A DNA stretch of 43,741 bases from Casimicrobiaceae bacterium (GCA_025056355.1 JANWWI010000015.1:1-43741), one strand, 5' to 3'. Counted from the first letter of the stretch, positions 7,507 through 17,424 are shown. Numbers and translations: made by a program. The notes: a model not told the origin generated them from the sequence alone.

Positions 7507-8658
7507 TCAGTGTAGGCGCAGCGCCAGCTCTTGTGCCCGCCCAAGCGCATCGGCACGGAAGAAAAGCGGCGCACGGGTCAACGGATCGCGATCCGGAAAC
7601 ACCTCGGCCAGCACGGTCACATCCCCAACACGGCACTCGCGCAGAAGCGTGCGCATCTCTTCCGCCACCGCATGGGCGCTGTCGGTGGGGAAGAGCTCGG
7701 CGCGAAACCCTTCCGCGGGCCGCTCATCAAGCGGATGCGAAAGCGACAGGCGCACTTCCCCGCCGCTTTCGGTGCGATGCGCAGAAATGACCGCGGCCGG
7801 ATCGCCAAGCTCCCGGCGAAAACGCCGCAAAGCGTTGGAGACAAACAGCTGCAGCGCCACCTCGCGCTGTGCGATGCGTCCCTGATAGAGCGCCGCCAGC
7901 GGCTCGCGCGGCGGACGCGCAAGCGCAAGCAGCGATACCCCGCCGCCGCCGAGCTGCCGCGCTAGCGTCTGTGTCAACGGCATGCCCCAGGAACCCACCT
8001 CACGCTCGGAGAGCAAATCCACCTGCGGCGCGGCAAGTGCGCGCCCAAACAGCAGACGCAAAAACACCTGTTCCTGTCCGGCCGGCAGAGGCATCGGTGC
8101 GGGCTCGATTGCAACGGGATCAACCTCCTGCGCCTCGAGCCGCCACCAGTCAAGAGTGTCGGGAAGCCGCGCCAAGGCAAGGCTCTGCGTCGAGGCAAGC
8201 GCATTCGAAAGCGCGAAATTTTGATTGCCGCGCAGCGCCTTGTGCTCGCGAAGCAGCGCCACGACCTCGGCCACATCTGGCAAGGCACCGGGGAGCGTAA
8301 AAGCGCTCTGGCTTGCCGCCACCATCACAACCGGTATGGCAAACACGTGCGCGGCCACGCCCTCGGGCGGATGACGCCGCCGCGCCGCTTGAAGATGCGC
8401 ACGCGCAAGCGAGCGTGCCACCAGGCGAAGCGCACCGAGCGAAGGCGCCCCGGCAAGCGCTTGCCCGATCGGCTCGGTCTGCCCGGCAAGCAAATGCGAT
8501 GCGAGCGCGTCGATGAGCCGCGCCTCGGCCTTTTCGGCAAGCACTGCGACCTCGGCCGAAAGCGCCTCCTCCGCCGTGGCAAGAAGCACCGCTGCCGGCG
8601 CATCGTCCGCCACCCGCTCGCGCGGGAAGCTACGTGGATCCGGCAGAACGAAGCTCAT
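7507..8658 (-). CDS. Conserved-looking hypothetical protein, 383 aa, coupled to an N-formylglutamate amidohydrolase gene
   Basis: I do not recognise this family. The protein is 383 aa, soluble-looking, rich in Ala/Arg/Leu, with no signal peptide, membrane segment, P-loop or cysteine cluster. The N-terminal half is mostly helical (repeated AEEAL/AEKAEARL patterns). A more conserved-looking patch is LLREHKALRGNQNFALSNAL at about residues 138-157. The C-terminal half has alternating strand-like segments and the patch VALQLFVSNALRRFRREL. Its ATG overlaps the stop of the upstream amidohydrolase gene by four bases (ATGA), so the two are translationally coupled. Codon use and GC resemble the neighbours, so recent transfer is not indicated. 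Confidence 0.75.
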   Translation of the reverse strand: MSFVLPDPRSFPRERVADDAPAAVLLATAEEALSAEVAVLAEKAEARLIDALASHLLAGQTEPIGQALAGAPSLGALRLVARSLARAHLQAARRRHPPEGVAAHVFAIPVVMVAASQSAFTLPGALPDVAEVVALLREHKALRGNQNFALSNALASTQSLALARLPDTLDWWRLEAQEVDPVAIEPAPMPLPAGQEQVFLRLLFGRALAAPQVDLLSEREVGSWGMPLTQTLARQLGGGGVSLLALARPPREPLAALYQGRIAQREVALQLFVSNALRRFRRELGDPAAVISAHRTESGGEVRLSLSHPLDERPAEGFRAELFPTDSAHAVAEEMRTLLRECRVGDVTVLAEVFPDRDPLTRAPLFFRADALGRAQELALRLH

Positions 8659-9614
8659 CGCGGAGCGCGTCCCAAGACGCCTCCGGCCGACCCCGCGGAG
8701 AGCGCACGCGCGTAGTCCGCCACGCCCCGCATCACGCGCTCGAGTGCGGCTTTGAGCGCGCCGTAGTTGGCGCTGCGCTCCCGTGTGCGCTCATCCATGT
8801 AGAGCCGCCGGTTGATTTCCACCTGGATCGAGTGGCGATTTTCCTCAGGGCGGCCCAGTTGCTTGACGATCTCCACACCTTTGTACGGGTCGTTGATGGC
8901 CACCGAAAACCCTTCGCCGCGAAACAACTCGGCCAACAACGCCGTGAGCTCTGGTGCGCAGGTCGTGCCGTCCCGATCGCCGAGCACGATGTCGGCAAAC
9001 CGCGTACCGCGCGGCACCCAAGACAACGCACCTGCCTCCTCCGGCATCGAGTGACAGTTGATGTGCACAAGCCGGCCGTGACTGGCAATGAGCGACTCCG
9101 CACACCGGTGAAGCGCCCGCCAGTACGGCTTGTAGCAGCGCTCGATGCGGCTTTCGACCTCTTCGACCGTCAGCTTGCGTGCGTAGATGGGGGTCTGATC
9201 GTCAAGCAGCCGCCAAATGAGTCCGATGCCGCAGCGGCTTTTCGGTGAAAGGTCCACTGCGTGCGGCCAGGGTTGCGCAAGCATCGAGGTGTCGATATCG
9301 GCCAGGCGGCGGTTGACATCGATGTAGCTTCTCGGGAAAAGCGCGGTGATCAAGGTCGCGCCGAGCGAGGGCGCGAAATCGTAGAGGTCATCGACATGGG
9401 TATCCTCGGCCTTGCGAAGCGCCGCGAAATCGCAGGCGAAGCCAAAGTCCTCGGGATACGAGGTGCCGCTGTGCGGCGAATCGAAAAGAAGCGCAATCTC
9501 CGCAATTCCGGCCGGCGGACGATACACCGCCACCCAGTCGCTACCCGGGAGGCAGCCGTTGTGCGATCGGGTCGCGGGCGCGGCGAATGTGGCCGAAGCC
9601 CCTGTCTGCAGCAT
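8655..9614 (-). CDS. N-formylglutamate amidohydrolase family protein
   Basis: A 319-aa zinc hydrolase of the N-formylglutamate amidohydrolase (FGase/HutG-like) family, which removes formate from N-formyl-glutamate or related N-formyl compounds. Family marks are LLFDSPHSGTSYPEDF, EDTHVDDLYDFAP, PRSYIDVNRR, HINCHSMPEEAG (likely metal-site His) and VEINRRLYMDE near the end. No other histidine-utilisation genes are near, so a role in Hut catabolism is not supported by context. It diverges from proS across about 80 bp and is coupled to the unknown 383-aa protein downstream. The start is the first ATG; no strong ribosome-binding site is visible, and the first 25 residues align poorly with the family and may be partly untranslated. 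Confidence 0.88.
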   Translation of the reverse strand: MLQTGASATFAAPATRSHNGCLPGSDWVAVYRPPAGIAEIALLFDSPHSGTSYPEDFGFACDFAALRKAEDTHVDDLYDFAPSLGATLITALFPRSYIDVNRRLADIDTSMLAQPWPHAVDLSPKSRCGIGLIWRLLDDQTPIYARKLTVEEVESRIERCYKPYWRALHRCAESLIASHGRLVHINCHSMPEEAGALSWVPRGTRFADIVLGDRDGTTCAPELTALLAELFRGEGFSVAINDPYKGVEIVKQLGRPEENRHSIQVEINRRLYMDERTRERSANYGALKAALERVMRGVADYARALSAGSAGGVLGRAPR

Positions 9615-9694
9615 CCCTAAAGGATAGGCGAAAATCCGCAGCCATCCTTTGTTTCGAAGGACGCGCCGGCCCTTGAGGCCGGGTGCGCCACGCC

Positions 9695-11422
9695 ATGCGA
9701 CTGTCCCAGTTTCTGCTCTCGACCACCAAGGAAGCTCCTGCCGAGGCCGAGATCGTCTCGCACCAGCTCATGCTGCGCGCCGGCATGATCAAAAAGCTCT
9801 CTGCGGGCATTTACACCTGGATGCCGCTCGGCTTGCGGGTGCTGCGCAAGGTTGAGGCCATCATCCGCGAGGAGATGAATGCCGCCGGTGCGATCGAGCT
9901 TTTGATGCCGGTCATTCAGCCGGCGGACCTTTGGGTCGAGTCGGGGCGCTGGGAGAAGATGGGCCCGGAGATGCTCAGGCTCAAGGACCGCCACGAGCGC
10001 GACTTCATCGTGCAGCCAACCTCCGAAGAGGTCATTACCGACATTGCGCGGCAAGAGCTCAAAAGCTGGCGGCAACTGCCCAAGAACCTCTATCACATCC
10101 AGACCAAATTCCGCGATGAACGGCGGCCGCGATTTGGCGTGATGCGCTCGCGCGAGTTCATAATGAAAGATGCCTATTCCTTCGACGCCGATGTGGACGG
10201 GCTCATGAAGAGCTATCAGGCGATGTACGATGCCTATGCGCGCATCTTCACGCGGCTCGGGCTCGAATTCCGGGCCGTGCAGGCCGACACTGGCAACATC
10301 GGTGGCTTTGCCTCGCACGAATTCCAGGTGCTGGCCGATTCGGGCGAGGATGTGATCGCCTATTGCCCCGACTCGGACTACGCCGCCAACCTTGAGCTTG
10401 CGGAAGCGGTTGCACCGGCCAGGCCGCGTCCAGCGCCGAGCAAGCCGCTTGAGCGTGTGCATACCCCCGGTCAGACGACCTGCGAGGATGTGGCGCGCTT
10501 TCTCGGCGAGCCGCTCGAACGGCAGCTCAAGGCGATGATGTACATGTCGCGGCACGGCTTTGTGCTTTGCTTGCTGCGCGCAGACCATATGGTCAATGAG
10601 GTCAAGCTCGGCAAGATCCCCGCGCTCGAAGGTGCGCGCCCGGCGACCGCCGAGGAAATTGAAGCGCATCTGGGCGTGGTGCCCGGCTACTGCGGGCCGG
10701 TGCCGCGTGATGGCAAGGCGCATCCGGGCAAGGTCACCGTCGTGGCCGACCGGACCGCAGCGGCGATGGCGGATTTCATCTGCGGGGCCAATCAAGAGGG
10801 CTACCACCTGCGCGGCGTGAACTGGGGACGCGACTGCCCCGAGCCGGATCTTGTGGCCGATATTCGCAATGTCGTCGAAGGCGACCCTTCGCCCGACGGC
10901 AAGGGCACACTCAAGCTGCGACGCGGCATCGAGGTCGGTCATGTCTTCGCGCTCGGGCGCAAGTACTCAGAGGCGCTCAAAGCCACCTTCCTCGATCGCG
11001 ATCAGACCGAGCGGCTCATGGAGATGGGGTGTTACGGCATCGGTGTGACCCGTGTCGTGGCTGCCGCGATCGAGCAAAACCACGACGATCGCGGCATCAT
11101 CTGGCCCGAGGCAATGGCGCCTTGGGTGGTGGCCATCGCACCGATTGGCTATGAGCGAAGCGCGCCGGTTCGTGCCGCGGCCGATCAGCTCTACCGCGAG
11201 CTCACTCAGGCGGGCATCGATACGCTGCTCGATGATCGCGGCGAGCGGCCGGGCGTCATGTTTGCCGACCTCGAACTGATCGGCATCCCCCACCGCGTCA
11301 CCATTGGCGAGCGCGGTCTCAAAGAAGGTGTTGTCGAATATCAGCCGCGACGGGACACAACCGCCACGCGGATTCCGCTTGCCGAAATTGGCCCGTTTCT
11401 ACGGGAGAAACTCAAGGTTTGA
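9695..11422 (+). CDS. proS: Prolyl-tRNA synthetase (bacterial type)
   Basis: A 575-aa class II synthetase charging tRNA-Pro. [19 protein letters not shown] is the standard bacterial ProRS start, which decides for ATG 9695 over the GTG at 9683. Motif 1 is in [17 protein letters not shown], motif 2 in [17 protein letters not shown], and motif 3 in [20 protein letters not shown]. Between motifs 2 and 3 lies the roughly 180-aa INS editing domain (about 225-405), which clears mischarged Ala-tRNA-Pro. The C-terminal anticodon-binding domain includes [19 protein letters not shown]. It is the first gene of a + strand run. The lytic transglycosylase follows with almost no gap. Confidence 0.97.
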   Translation: MRLSQFLLSTTKEAPAEAEIVSHQLMLRAGMIKKLSAGIYTWMPLGLRVLRKVEAIIREEMNAAGAIELLMPVIQPADLWVESGRWEKMGPEMLRLKDRHERDFIVQPTSEEVITDIARQELKSWRQLPKNLYHIQTKFRDERRPRFGVMRSREFIMKDAYSFDADVDGLMKSYQAMYDAYARIFTRLGLEFRAVQADTGNIGGFASHEFQVLADSGEDVIAYCPDSDYAANLELAEAVAPARPRPAPSKPLERVHTPGQTTCEDVARFLGEPLERQLKAMMYMSRHGFVLCLLRADHMVNEVKLGKIPALEGARPATAEEIEAHLGVVPGYCGPVPRDGKAHPGKVTVVADRTAAAMADFICGANQEGYHLRGVNWGRDCPEPDLVADIRNVVEGDPSPDGKGTLKLRRGIEVGHVFALGRKYSEALKATFLDRDQTERLMEMGCYGIGVTRVVAAAIEQNHDDRGIIWPEAMAPWVVAIAPIGYERSAPVRAAADQLYRELTQAGIDTLLDDRGERPGVMFADLELIGIPHRVTIGERGLKEGVVEYQPRRDTTATRIPLAEIGPFLREKLKV

Positions 11423-11433
11423 TTCGGACCGTG

Positions 11434-12039
11434 ATGCCACGGCACGCAGTCGTTCGCACACTTGCACTCGGCCTTGCCCTTGGCGCGGGCTTGGCCTTGG
11501 CAGGCACGCAGATCGAGGAAAAGCTCGCCCCGAGCGTGCAAACCGCGCTCGCCTCGGCCATTGCCGACCGCGGTGCACCACGCTTGATCGGGGATCCGAA
11601 GGTGACCCAGGCCTGGCTGGCCGAAATGTCGGCGCGTCTGGCCCGGCGCATGCCCGATGCCGAGCAGCGCACCGAGTTTCTGATTACCGTGCAATACGAG
11701 GCGACCCGTGCGGGGCTCGATCCGCAGCTCGTGCTCGCGGTGATCCATCACGAAAGCGCGTTTCGCAAATACGCCGTCAGTCGCGCGCTGGCGCGTGGCT
11801 ACATGCAGGTGATGCCGTTTTGGGTCCGGCTGATCGGCTCCCCGGAGCACAACCTCTTTCACCTGCGCACCAATTTGCGCTACGGCTGTGTGATTCTTCG
11901 GCACTACCTTGACATGGAGCAAGGCAATCTCGTGCGCGCACTGGCCCGTTACAACGGCTCACTCGGTCGCACCGAATATCCAAACGCGGTGCTCGCGCTG
12001 CTTGAGCGTTTCTGGTCGTGGACCCCGCCGGCCAACTGA
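11434..12039 (+). CDS. Lytic transglycosylase (SLT domain), exported
   Basis: A 201-aa periplasmic murein hydrolase. An N-terminal signal segment (VVRTLALGLALGAGLALAG) is followed by a helical linker and a GH23/SLT domain. QLVLAVIHHESAFRKYAVS carries the catalytic Glu, GYMQVMPFW is the usual 'G.MQ..P' loop, and ALARYNGSLGRTEYPNAVL is the 'A.NaG......Y' end. The ATG at 11434 follows the proS stop by 11 bp. A TTG at 11419 that overlaps the proS stop would add five residues to the signal peptide. The gene overlaps the start of gluQ by 22 bp. Confidence 0.9.
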   Translation: MPRHAVVRTLALGLALGAGLALAGTQIEEKLAPSVQTALASAIADRGAPRLIGDPKVTQAWLAEMSARLARRMPDAEQRTEFLITVQYEATRAGLDPQLVLAVIHHESAFRKYAVSRALARGYMQVMPFWVRLIGSPEHNLFHLRTNLRYGCVILRHYLDMEQGNLVRALARYNGSLGRTEYPNAVLALLERFWSWTPPAN

Positions 12040-12998
12040 TTTGCGCCAGCGCACCGCCGCAGCCCTCGTACCGCTATGTCGGGCGCTTTGCGCCGTCGCC
12101 CACCGGGCCCTTGCACTTGGGATCGCTGGTTGCGGCACTGGCCAGTTGGGCCGATGCGCGAGCGCACGGCGGAGCTTGGTTCGTGCGCCTTGAAGACGTC
12201 GATGCGACGCGCTGCTCGAAAGAACACGCACGGCGCATCCTTCGGCAACTAGCCGCCTGCGGACTTGAAAGCGACGCTCCCGTGTGGGTGCAAAGTGCCC
12301 GCACTCGCGCGTACCAAGCCGCGCTCGAGCGACTCGTGGCAACGGGGGCAGTCTTTGCTTGCGCATGCAGCCGACGCCTTCTCGAGCAGGCACCGCTCAA
12401 CCGCTATGGCGAGCGTATCTATCCAGGCACCTGCGCAGCGCGACGTCTGAGCTTCACCGGCCACGCGCTTCGCTTGCGCTTGCCCGATCGCGCGCTCGTG
12501 CGCTGCGACGACCGGCGCCACGGCACATTCGAGCAAGATGTTGCCGCTGAGGTCGGTGCCTTCGTGCTACGCCGTGCGGACGGTTGCTTTAGCTACACGC
12601 TTGCGGTCGTGGTTGACGATGCAGAGCAAGGCGTTACGGACGTGGTGCGCGGTGACGATCTGCTCAGCAACACGCCGCGGCAGGTCTTGCTTCAGCGCTT
12701 GCTCGCGCTGCCGAGCCCACGCTACCTCCACCTGCCGCTCGTGCGTGCAAGCGATGGACAGAAACTGTCCAAACAGACCCTTGCCCGTGCAATCGCCGAG
12801 GATGAAGCCCTGGCCGCCCTGCGCGAGGCGTGGTGTTTTCTCGGGCAAATCGATCCGGGGCGCGTGACCGACGTCGCCGCCTTTTTGCGCCACGCGGCAA
12901 GTCATTGGGATCCTGCGCGTTTGCCCACGCCCGAGCGTTGCCATGAGGCACCAGGGACGGGCGCATCGGCCGCGCGCTTGGCTTCGACGCTTCCGTGA
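12018..12998 (+). CDS. gluQ: Glutamyl-Q tRNA(Asp) synthetase
   Basis: A 326-aa GluRS paralogue without the anticodon-binding domain. It attaches glutamate to queuosine at position 34 of tRNA-Asp. [20 protein letters not shown] contains the HIGH-type motif, [10 protein letters not shown] the KMSKS-type motif, and ACACSRRL with YPGTCA the family's zinc-binding C-x-C...Y-x3-C arrangement. [19 protein letters not shown] is typical of class Ic glutamyl enzymes. The GTG start at 12018 lies inside the transglycosylase gene. The tail after about residue 290 is Pro/Ala-rich and less conserved. Confidence 0.93.
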   Translation: MDPAGQLICASAPPQPSYRYVGRFAPSPTGPLHLGSLVAALASWADARAHGGAWFVRLEDVDATRCSKEHARRILRQLAACGLESDAPVWVQSARTRAYQAALERLVATGAVFACACSRRLLEQAPLNRYGERIYPGTCAARRLSFTGHALRLRLPDRALVRCDDRRHGTFEQDVAAEVGAFVLRRADGCFSYTLAVVVDDAEQGVTDVVRGDDLLSNTPRQVLLQRLLALPSPRYLHLPLVRASDGQKLSKQTLARAIAEDEALAALREAWCFLGQIDPGRVTDVAAFLRHAASHWDPARLPTPERCHEAPGTGASAARLASTLP

Positions 12999-13044
12999 AG
13001 CGCGCCAACCGGGCACTCGAGCACGCCTGCCTAGAATCGATCGC

Positions 13045-14376
13045 ATGAGCATTCCGATGACCCCCCCCGAGATTGTTCATGAGCTCGACCGGCATATCGT
13101 CGGGCAGGCTGCCGCCAAGCGTGCGGTGGCCATCGCCCTCAGGAACCGCTGGCGACGCCAGCAAGTGCCCGAGCCGCTGCGGCAAGAAATCACCCCGAAA
13201 AACATCCTGATGATCGGGCCCACCGGCGTGGGCAAGACCGAGATCGCACGGCGCCTCGCGCGGCTCGCCAAAGCCCCGTTCGTCAAAGTCGAAGCCACCA
13301 AGTTCACCGAGGTGGGCTACGTCGGCCGCGATGTGGATACGATCATTCGCGACCTGGTCGAAGTGGCGATCAAACAGACGCGCGAGGAAGCCTTGGCCGC
13401 CGTGCGCTCCCGCGCGCTCGATCAGGCCGAAGAGCGCGTGCTTGATGCTCTGCTGCCGCCGCCCTCGGCGGTCAACTTCGATGATCTGAAGCCGACCGAC
13501 AACGCCACGCGACAGAAATTCCGCAAGCTCCTGCGCGAGGGCGCCCTCGACGACAAAGAAGTCGATATCGAAGTGGCGGTCGATCCGCCGCGCATGGAAG
13601 TGCTCGCTCCGCCGGGCATGGAAGAAATCACCCAGCAGTTGCAGCAGATGTTCGCCGGTCTCCAAAGCAGTCGGCGCAAGCTGCGCCGCATGCGCGTGGC
13701 TGAGGCGCTCAGGCAGATCACTGAAGAAGAGGCCGCCAAACTGATCAACGAAGAAGACCTCAAAGCGCGCGCCCTTGCCGCCGTCGAGCAAAACGGCATC
13801 GTTTTTATCGACGAGATCGACAAGATCGCCTCGCGCCAGGAAACCCATGGGGCCGACGTCTCGCGCCAGGGCGTCCAGCGCGACCTCTTGCCGCTCGTGG
13901 AAGGCACCACGGTCAACACCAAATACGGTGCGGTCAAGACCGATCACATCCTTTTTATCGCCAGTGGTGCCTTTCACTTCGCCAAGCCTTCTGATTTGAT
14001 CCCGGAACTTCAGGGCCGCTTCCCGATTCGGGTCGAACTGCAAGCGCTCACGGTCGAAGACTTCGAGCGCATCCTGACCGCAACCGATGCAAGCCTGACC
14101 CGGCAATATGCGGCGCTACTGGCTACCGACGGGGTCACGCTGGACTTCCGGCCCGATGGCATCCGCCGCATCGCCGAGATCGCGCATACCGTCAACGAGC
14201 GGCAGGAAAACATCGGTGCGCGGCGACTGCACACCGTGATGGAGCGACTGCTCGAAGAGGTGAGCTTCGCCGCCGATCGCTACAGCGGCGCGCCAGTGGT
14301 GATCGATGCGGCCTTCGTCGAGGCACGCCTGGCCGGCATTGCGCGCGACGAAAACCTCTCGCGCTACATCCTTTGA
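13045..14376 (+). CDS. hslU: ATP-dependent protease ATPase subunit HslU
   Basis: A 443-aa AAA+ unfoldase that feeds substrates to the HslV peptidase. The N-terminus [20 protein letters not shown] is canonical and fixes the start. Walker A is [11 protein letters not shown], the pore loop lies in [10 protein letters not shown], the I domain spans roughly residues 110-240, Walker B is [12 protein letters not shown], sensor/arginine-finger regions surround [12 protein letters not shown], and the C-terminus ENLSRYIL is the HslV-activating tail. Unusually, the gene immediately upstream is gluQ and not hslV. No peptidase gene occurs in the window, so the partner must be elsewhere or absent. Confidence 0.97.
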   Translation: MSIPMTPPEIVHELDRHIVGQAAAKRAVAIALRNRWRRQQVPEPLRQEITPKNILMIGPTGVGKTEIARRLARLAKAPFVKVEATKFTEVGYVGRDVDTIIRDLVEVAIKQTREEALAAVRSRALDQAEERVLDALLPPPSAVNFDDLKPTDNATRQKFRKLLREGALDDKEVDIEVAVDPPRMEVLAPPGMEEITQQLQQMFAGLQSSRRKLRRMRVAEALRQITEEEAAKLINEEDLKARALAAVEQNGIVFIDEIDKIASRQETHGADVSRQGVQRDLLPLVEGTTVNTKYGAVKTDHILFIASGAFHFAKPSDLIPELQGRFPIRVELQALTVEDFERILTATDASLTRQYAALLATDGVTLDFRPDGIRRIAEIAHTVNERQENIGARRLHTVMERLLEEVSFAADRYSGAPVVIDAAFVEARLAGIARDENLSRYIL

Positions 14377-15668
14377 ACCGTCCCGCACGATTCGGCGCCG
14401 CGCCCGCTTTGGCCCCTCTTCCGCGCGGCTTCTGGTTGGCCGTGTTCGTGCCCTTCGGCGCGGCGTATTTGGCCAGTTTCGCGCTGCGCTCAGTCAACGC
14501 GGCAATCACTGTGCCGCTGTCGCAGAGCTTTGCGCTGGATGCAGCCGCCTTGGGGTTGCTGACCGCGGCTTATTTCCTCGCCTTCTCCTTCACGCAATTG
14601 CCGCTTGGCGGCTGGCTCGACCGCTTTCGGCCGCGCCGGGTCGATGCGGCGCTTCTGGTCTTTTGCGCGCTCGGCTGTTTCGTGTTTGCTTTGGCGAGTC
14701 GCTTTGAGGCGCTTTTCCTCGGTCGAGCGCTCATCGGCTTAGGGGTGGCGGCCTGCTTGATGGCCGCGCTTCGCACCTTCGCCCAGTGGCTCGATGCAGC
14801 CCGTCTGCCGAGCATCAACGGCGCGATGCTGGCGGTCGGAAATGCCGGCGCGATGGCCGCCACCGTTCCGGCGGTCTGGCTGCTCGGCTTCACCGACTGG
14901 CGGACGCTGTTTGTGAGCATTGGCCTTTATGTGCTTGCAATCGCCGCCTGGCTTGCCTTTGCCGTGCCCGATCCTCCGGCCGCCGCGCGGATTGCGCCGC
15001 CTTCCACCGACGACAGACGCGACCGCCTGGCAAGCTGGCGCATCGTGCTTTCCAACCCTTACTATCGGGCCATTGTCCCGCCCTGCGCGCTCGTGGTGGC
15101 AATCGGGCTTGCCTTTCAAGGCCTCTGGGCAGGGCCTTGGCTCCTCGATGTGGCCCGCGTCGAGCGGCAGGCCATCGGTCACTACCTGCTGCTTGTGCCG
15201 CTCGGCATGCTGTTGGCCAATCTCCTCCTACCGAGGCTGCTTGAGCGTTGGGTCGAGCGCGGCGGTGCGGCCTTGCCGTTTGTGCTCGCCGCCGCGGGAC
15301 TTGCCGTGCTCGGGCAGCTCCCCTTCCTGCTCTCCTGGGGCAGCGTGCCAGCGCTTGCGATGCTGCTTTTCGGGCTCACGCATGTGGGCGGTAATCTCGT
15401 CTTCGCGGCGCTTTCGCCGCTCGTTCCCGCGGCGGTCGTCGGGCGACTGGTCACCACGATCAACTTCACGATGTTCTTCGGCAGCTTCTTGCTTCAATGG
15501 GGCATGGGCCTCGTGATCAACCGCTTTCCCACCGCGCAGCTCGGCCGTTATGAGCCGGAGGGCTATGCGGCCGCCTTCGGCTTGCTGCTGCTCATCGAAA
15601 TCCCCGCCTTCGCCTGGGCCGCGTGGGCCCTCCGGCGGCATGCACGCTCGGAGCGGCTGCGCGCATGA
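14373..15668 (+). CDS. Major facilitator superfamily transporter
   Basis: A 431-aa membrane protein with about 12 hydrophobic segments and the MFS loop 2-3 motif in [14 protein letters not shown]. The N-terminal half has [19 protein letters not shown] and [20 protein letters not shown]. Family and substrate cannot be fixed; it is closest in feel to nitrate/sugar-phosphate-like MFS or uncharacterised 'YajR-like' groups. The TTG start at 14373 overlaps the hslU stop (TTGA). No internal ATG gives a better N-terminus before the first membrane segment at about residue 20. The stop overlaps the next gene's ATG (ATGA), suggesting a coupled pair of transporters. Confidence 0.87.
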   Translation: MNRPARFGAAPALAPLPRGFWLAVFVPFGAAYLASFALRSVNAAITVPLSQSFALDAAALGLLTAAYFLAFSFTQLPLGGWLDRFRPRRVDAALLVFCALGCFVFALASRFEALFLGRALIGLGVAACLMAALRTFAQWLDAARLPSINGAMLAVGNAGAMAATVPAVWLLGFTDWRTLFVSIGLYVLAIAAWLAFAVPDPPAAARIAPPSTDDRRDRLASWRIVLSNPYYRAIVPPCALVVAIGLAFQGLWAGPWLLDVARVERQAIGHYLLLVPLGMLLANLLLPRLLERWVERGGAALPFVLAAAGLAVLGQLPFLLSWGSVPALAMLLFGLTHVGGNLVFAALSPLVPAAVVGRLVTTINFTMFFGSFLLQWGMGLVINRFPTAQLGRYEPEGYAAAFGLLLLIEIPAFAWAAWALRRHARSERLRA

Positions 15669-16546
15669 ACCTCACGCTTCGCATCCTCGAAGTGATCGCC
15701 CCGGTGGTCGGCATCATCGGCTTTGGCTATGCGCTCGGCCGGTTGTGGCAGCCGGACATGCGGGTCATCAACCGCTTCAATCTCGACGTCTTTGTGCCGT
15801 TTCTGGTACTCGCCTATCTCTCGGACAAAAGCGTCGACTTGATTGTGCTTTGGCCGCTGGTGGCGGCCGCTGTGCTGATCGTGCTCGGTTCGGGCCTGAT
15901 CGCCTGGCCGCTGGCCCGGCTCTACGGCGAAGATCCACGCACCTTCGTGCCGCCGATGATGTTCAACAACTGCGGCAACATGGGGCTGCCGCTTGCGCTG
16001 TTTGCCTTCGGGCCGAGCGGTGTGGCCAGCATGGTTGCGCTTTTTACGACCTCGAACCTGCTTCACTTCACGGTCGGTGCGGTCATGGTGGGCCGGCGGG
16101 CCGATTGGGGCTTCTTTGCCAAAAGCCCCATGATCTGGGCCACCGCCGTCGGCGCGGCGCTTGGCCTCAGCGGAACCCATCTCCCGGATCTCGTGCACAA
16201 ACCCATGAAGATGCTCGGCGATACGGCCATCCCGCTCATGCTGCTTTCGCTCGGGGTACGCATGACCGAGGTGCGCTGGCAGGATTTCGGCACTTCGCTC
16301 GTGGCGGCGGCGGTATGTCCCTTGACCGGGCTGCTGATGGCAGCGCTCGCCGTGGACTGGCTGCCGATGACCCGAGAACAGGTCGGCCTCACTTACCTCT
16401 TTGGTGCGCTGCCGCCGGCGGTGCTCAACTTCCTGGTCGCCGACCGCTACCGCCAAGAGCCGGCCAAAGTCGCCTCGATCGTGCTCGTCGGCAACCTTGC
16501 AAGCATCGTCTTCGTACCGCTTGGGCTTTACTTTGCCCTACGATAA
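15665..16546 (+). CDS. AEC family (auxin efflux carrier-like) transporter
   Basis: A 293-aa membrane protein with about ten hydrophobic segments. The paired half-repeats of the AEC/BART fold are visible. MMFNNCGNMGLPLALFAFG is the conserved 'NxGN.GlPl' motif of the first half and GALPPAVLNFLVADRY its counterpart in the second. Members carry dicarboxylates or other small organic anions; the substrate here is unknown. Start ATG overlaps the MFS stop by four bases. A 33-bp gap separates it from the nucleotidyltransferase gene. Confidence 0.9.
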   Translation: MNLTLRILEVIAPVVGIIGFGYALGRLWQPDMRVINRFNLDVFVPFLVLAYLSDKSVDLIVLWPLVAAAVLIVLGSGLIAWPLARLYGEDPRTFVPPMMFNNCGNMGLPLALFAFGPSGVASMVALFTTSNLLHFTVGAVMVGRRADWGFFAKSPMIWATAVGAALGLSGTHLPDLVHKPMKMLGDTAIPLMLLSLGVRMTEVRWQDFGTSLVAAAVCPLTGLLMAALAVDWLPMTREQVGLTYLFGALPPAVLNFLVADRYRQEPAKVASIVLVGNLASIVFVPLGLYFALR

Positions 16547-16579
16547 AGCGATTGCGAACCTGCCTCTCAAGGCCCCCGC

Positions 16580-16873
16580 ATGCCTTCCCCGTCTGCCGTC
16601 ATCAAGGGCAAACGCGATGCGATCCTCGCCTGCGTCGCGCGACACCGCGCCCGGAACCCGCGCGTCTTCGGTTCGGTGGCCCGTTCAGAGGACACGCCGG
16701 AAAGCGACTTGGACCTCCTCGTCGATCCAGCGGAAGGCGCAACCCTCTTCTACCTCGGCGAGCTTCAAGTCGAGCTCGAAGCACTGCTAGGCATCCATGT
16801 CGACGTCGTCACGCCCGACGATTTGCCCGCATCAATCCGGAAGCGCGTGTGTTCGGAAGCACGCCCGCTCTGA
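16580..16873 (+). CDS. MNT-type minimal nucleotidyltransferase, apparently without HEPN partner
   Basis: A 97-aa protein of the minimal nucleotidyltransferase (MNT, pol-beta fold) family. RVFGSVARSEDTPESDLDLLVD contains the GS-x10-D-x-D metal/nucleotide site, both aspartates of which are present. A third acidic residue is likely in HVDVVTPDDLP. MNT proteins usually act as antitoxins that AMPylate a HEPN RNase encoded next door (MntA/HepT). Here no HEPN-like frame follows: a repeat block begins 15 bp after the stop. It may be a remnant of a toxin-antitoxin pair or a solitary enzyme. Confidence 0.85.
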   Translation: MPSPSAVIKGKRDAILACVARHRARNPRVFGSVARSEDTPESDLDLLVDPAEGATLFYLGELQVELEALLGIHVDVVTPDDLPASIRKRVCSEARPL

Positions 16874-16887
16874 CAACGCTCAGAAGC

Positions 16888-17277
16888 CCTCACCCCAACC
16901 CTCTCCCAGGGGGAGAGGGAGTTTGAGTTGCTCCGGCGTCGACGCCTCAGCCGCTTGAAGTTTCCCTCTCCGCCGGGAGAAGGTGGTGCGAAGCGCCAGC
17001 TGGGATGCCCCACCGTTCGGCTCCGGCGAAAACAAAGGCGCGGCAAGGCATTCCCTCTCCCTCGGGAAGAAGGTGGCGCGAAGCGCCAGGTGGGATGCCC
17101 CACCAATTGGCTCCGGCGAAAGCAAAGGCGCGGCAAGGCATTCCCTCTCCCTCGGGAAGAAGGTAGCGCGAAGCGCCAGGTGGGATGCCCCACCGATCGG
17201 CTCCGGCGAAAGCAAGGGCGCGGCAAGGCATTCCCTCTCCCTCGGGGAGAGGGTGGCGCGAAGCGCCGGGTGAGGGG
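16888..17277. repeat. Composite repeat block: about 3.5 copies of a 90-bp unit within inverted CCCTCACCC ends
   Basis: The only gene-free stretch over 300 bp (16874-17424). Units start with TTCCCTCTCC at 16962, 17051, 17141 and 17231. Spacing is 89, 90 and 90 bp, with only a few differences between copies. Each unit contains two short palindromes: GGCGC-GAA-GCGCC and GGTGGG-ATGC-CCCACC. The block opens with CCCTCACCC (16888-16896) and closes with its reverse complement GGGTGAGGG (17268-17276), the signature of a dispersed intergenic palindrome common in high-GC proteobacteria. Because 90 is a multiple of three, the block stays open in several frames and yields spurious proteins rich in 'PSPSGRGW' or 'PLPLGEGWGEG' strings; I regard none as genes. 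17278-17424 holds nothing else recognisable. Confidence 0.9.
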
Positions 17278-17424
17278 TTTCAGCCATCGGCTCTTTCCGA
17301 AGCCAAGGAGCAGATGCCCCAGAATGCCCGAAAAGCACGTCCCGCAAGGCCGCAGGGAGTGTCGCGCCCCCTCACGGCCGACGCTGCACCCCTCTTCAAG
17401 GAACTTGTACGCTCGAGATCGACC

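Noticed and set aside
9617-10942. 441-codon open frame on - strand opposite proS
   Set aside because: Antisense to a canonical prolyl-tRNA synthetase; no recognisable domain.
12664-14106. 480-codon open frame on - strand opposite gluQ and hslU
   Set aside because: Shadow of two confident genes with no independent support.
16962-17277. CRISPR array
   Set aside because: The whole 90-bp unit repeats, with no variable spacers, and there are no cas genes.
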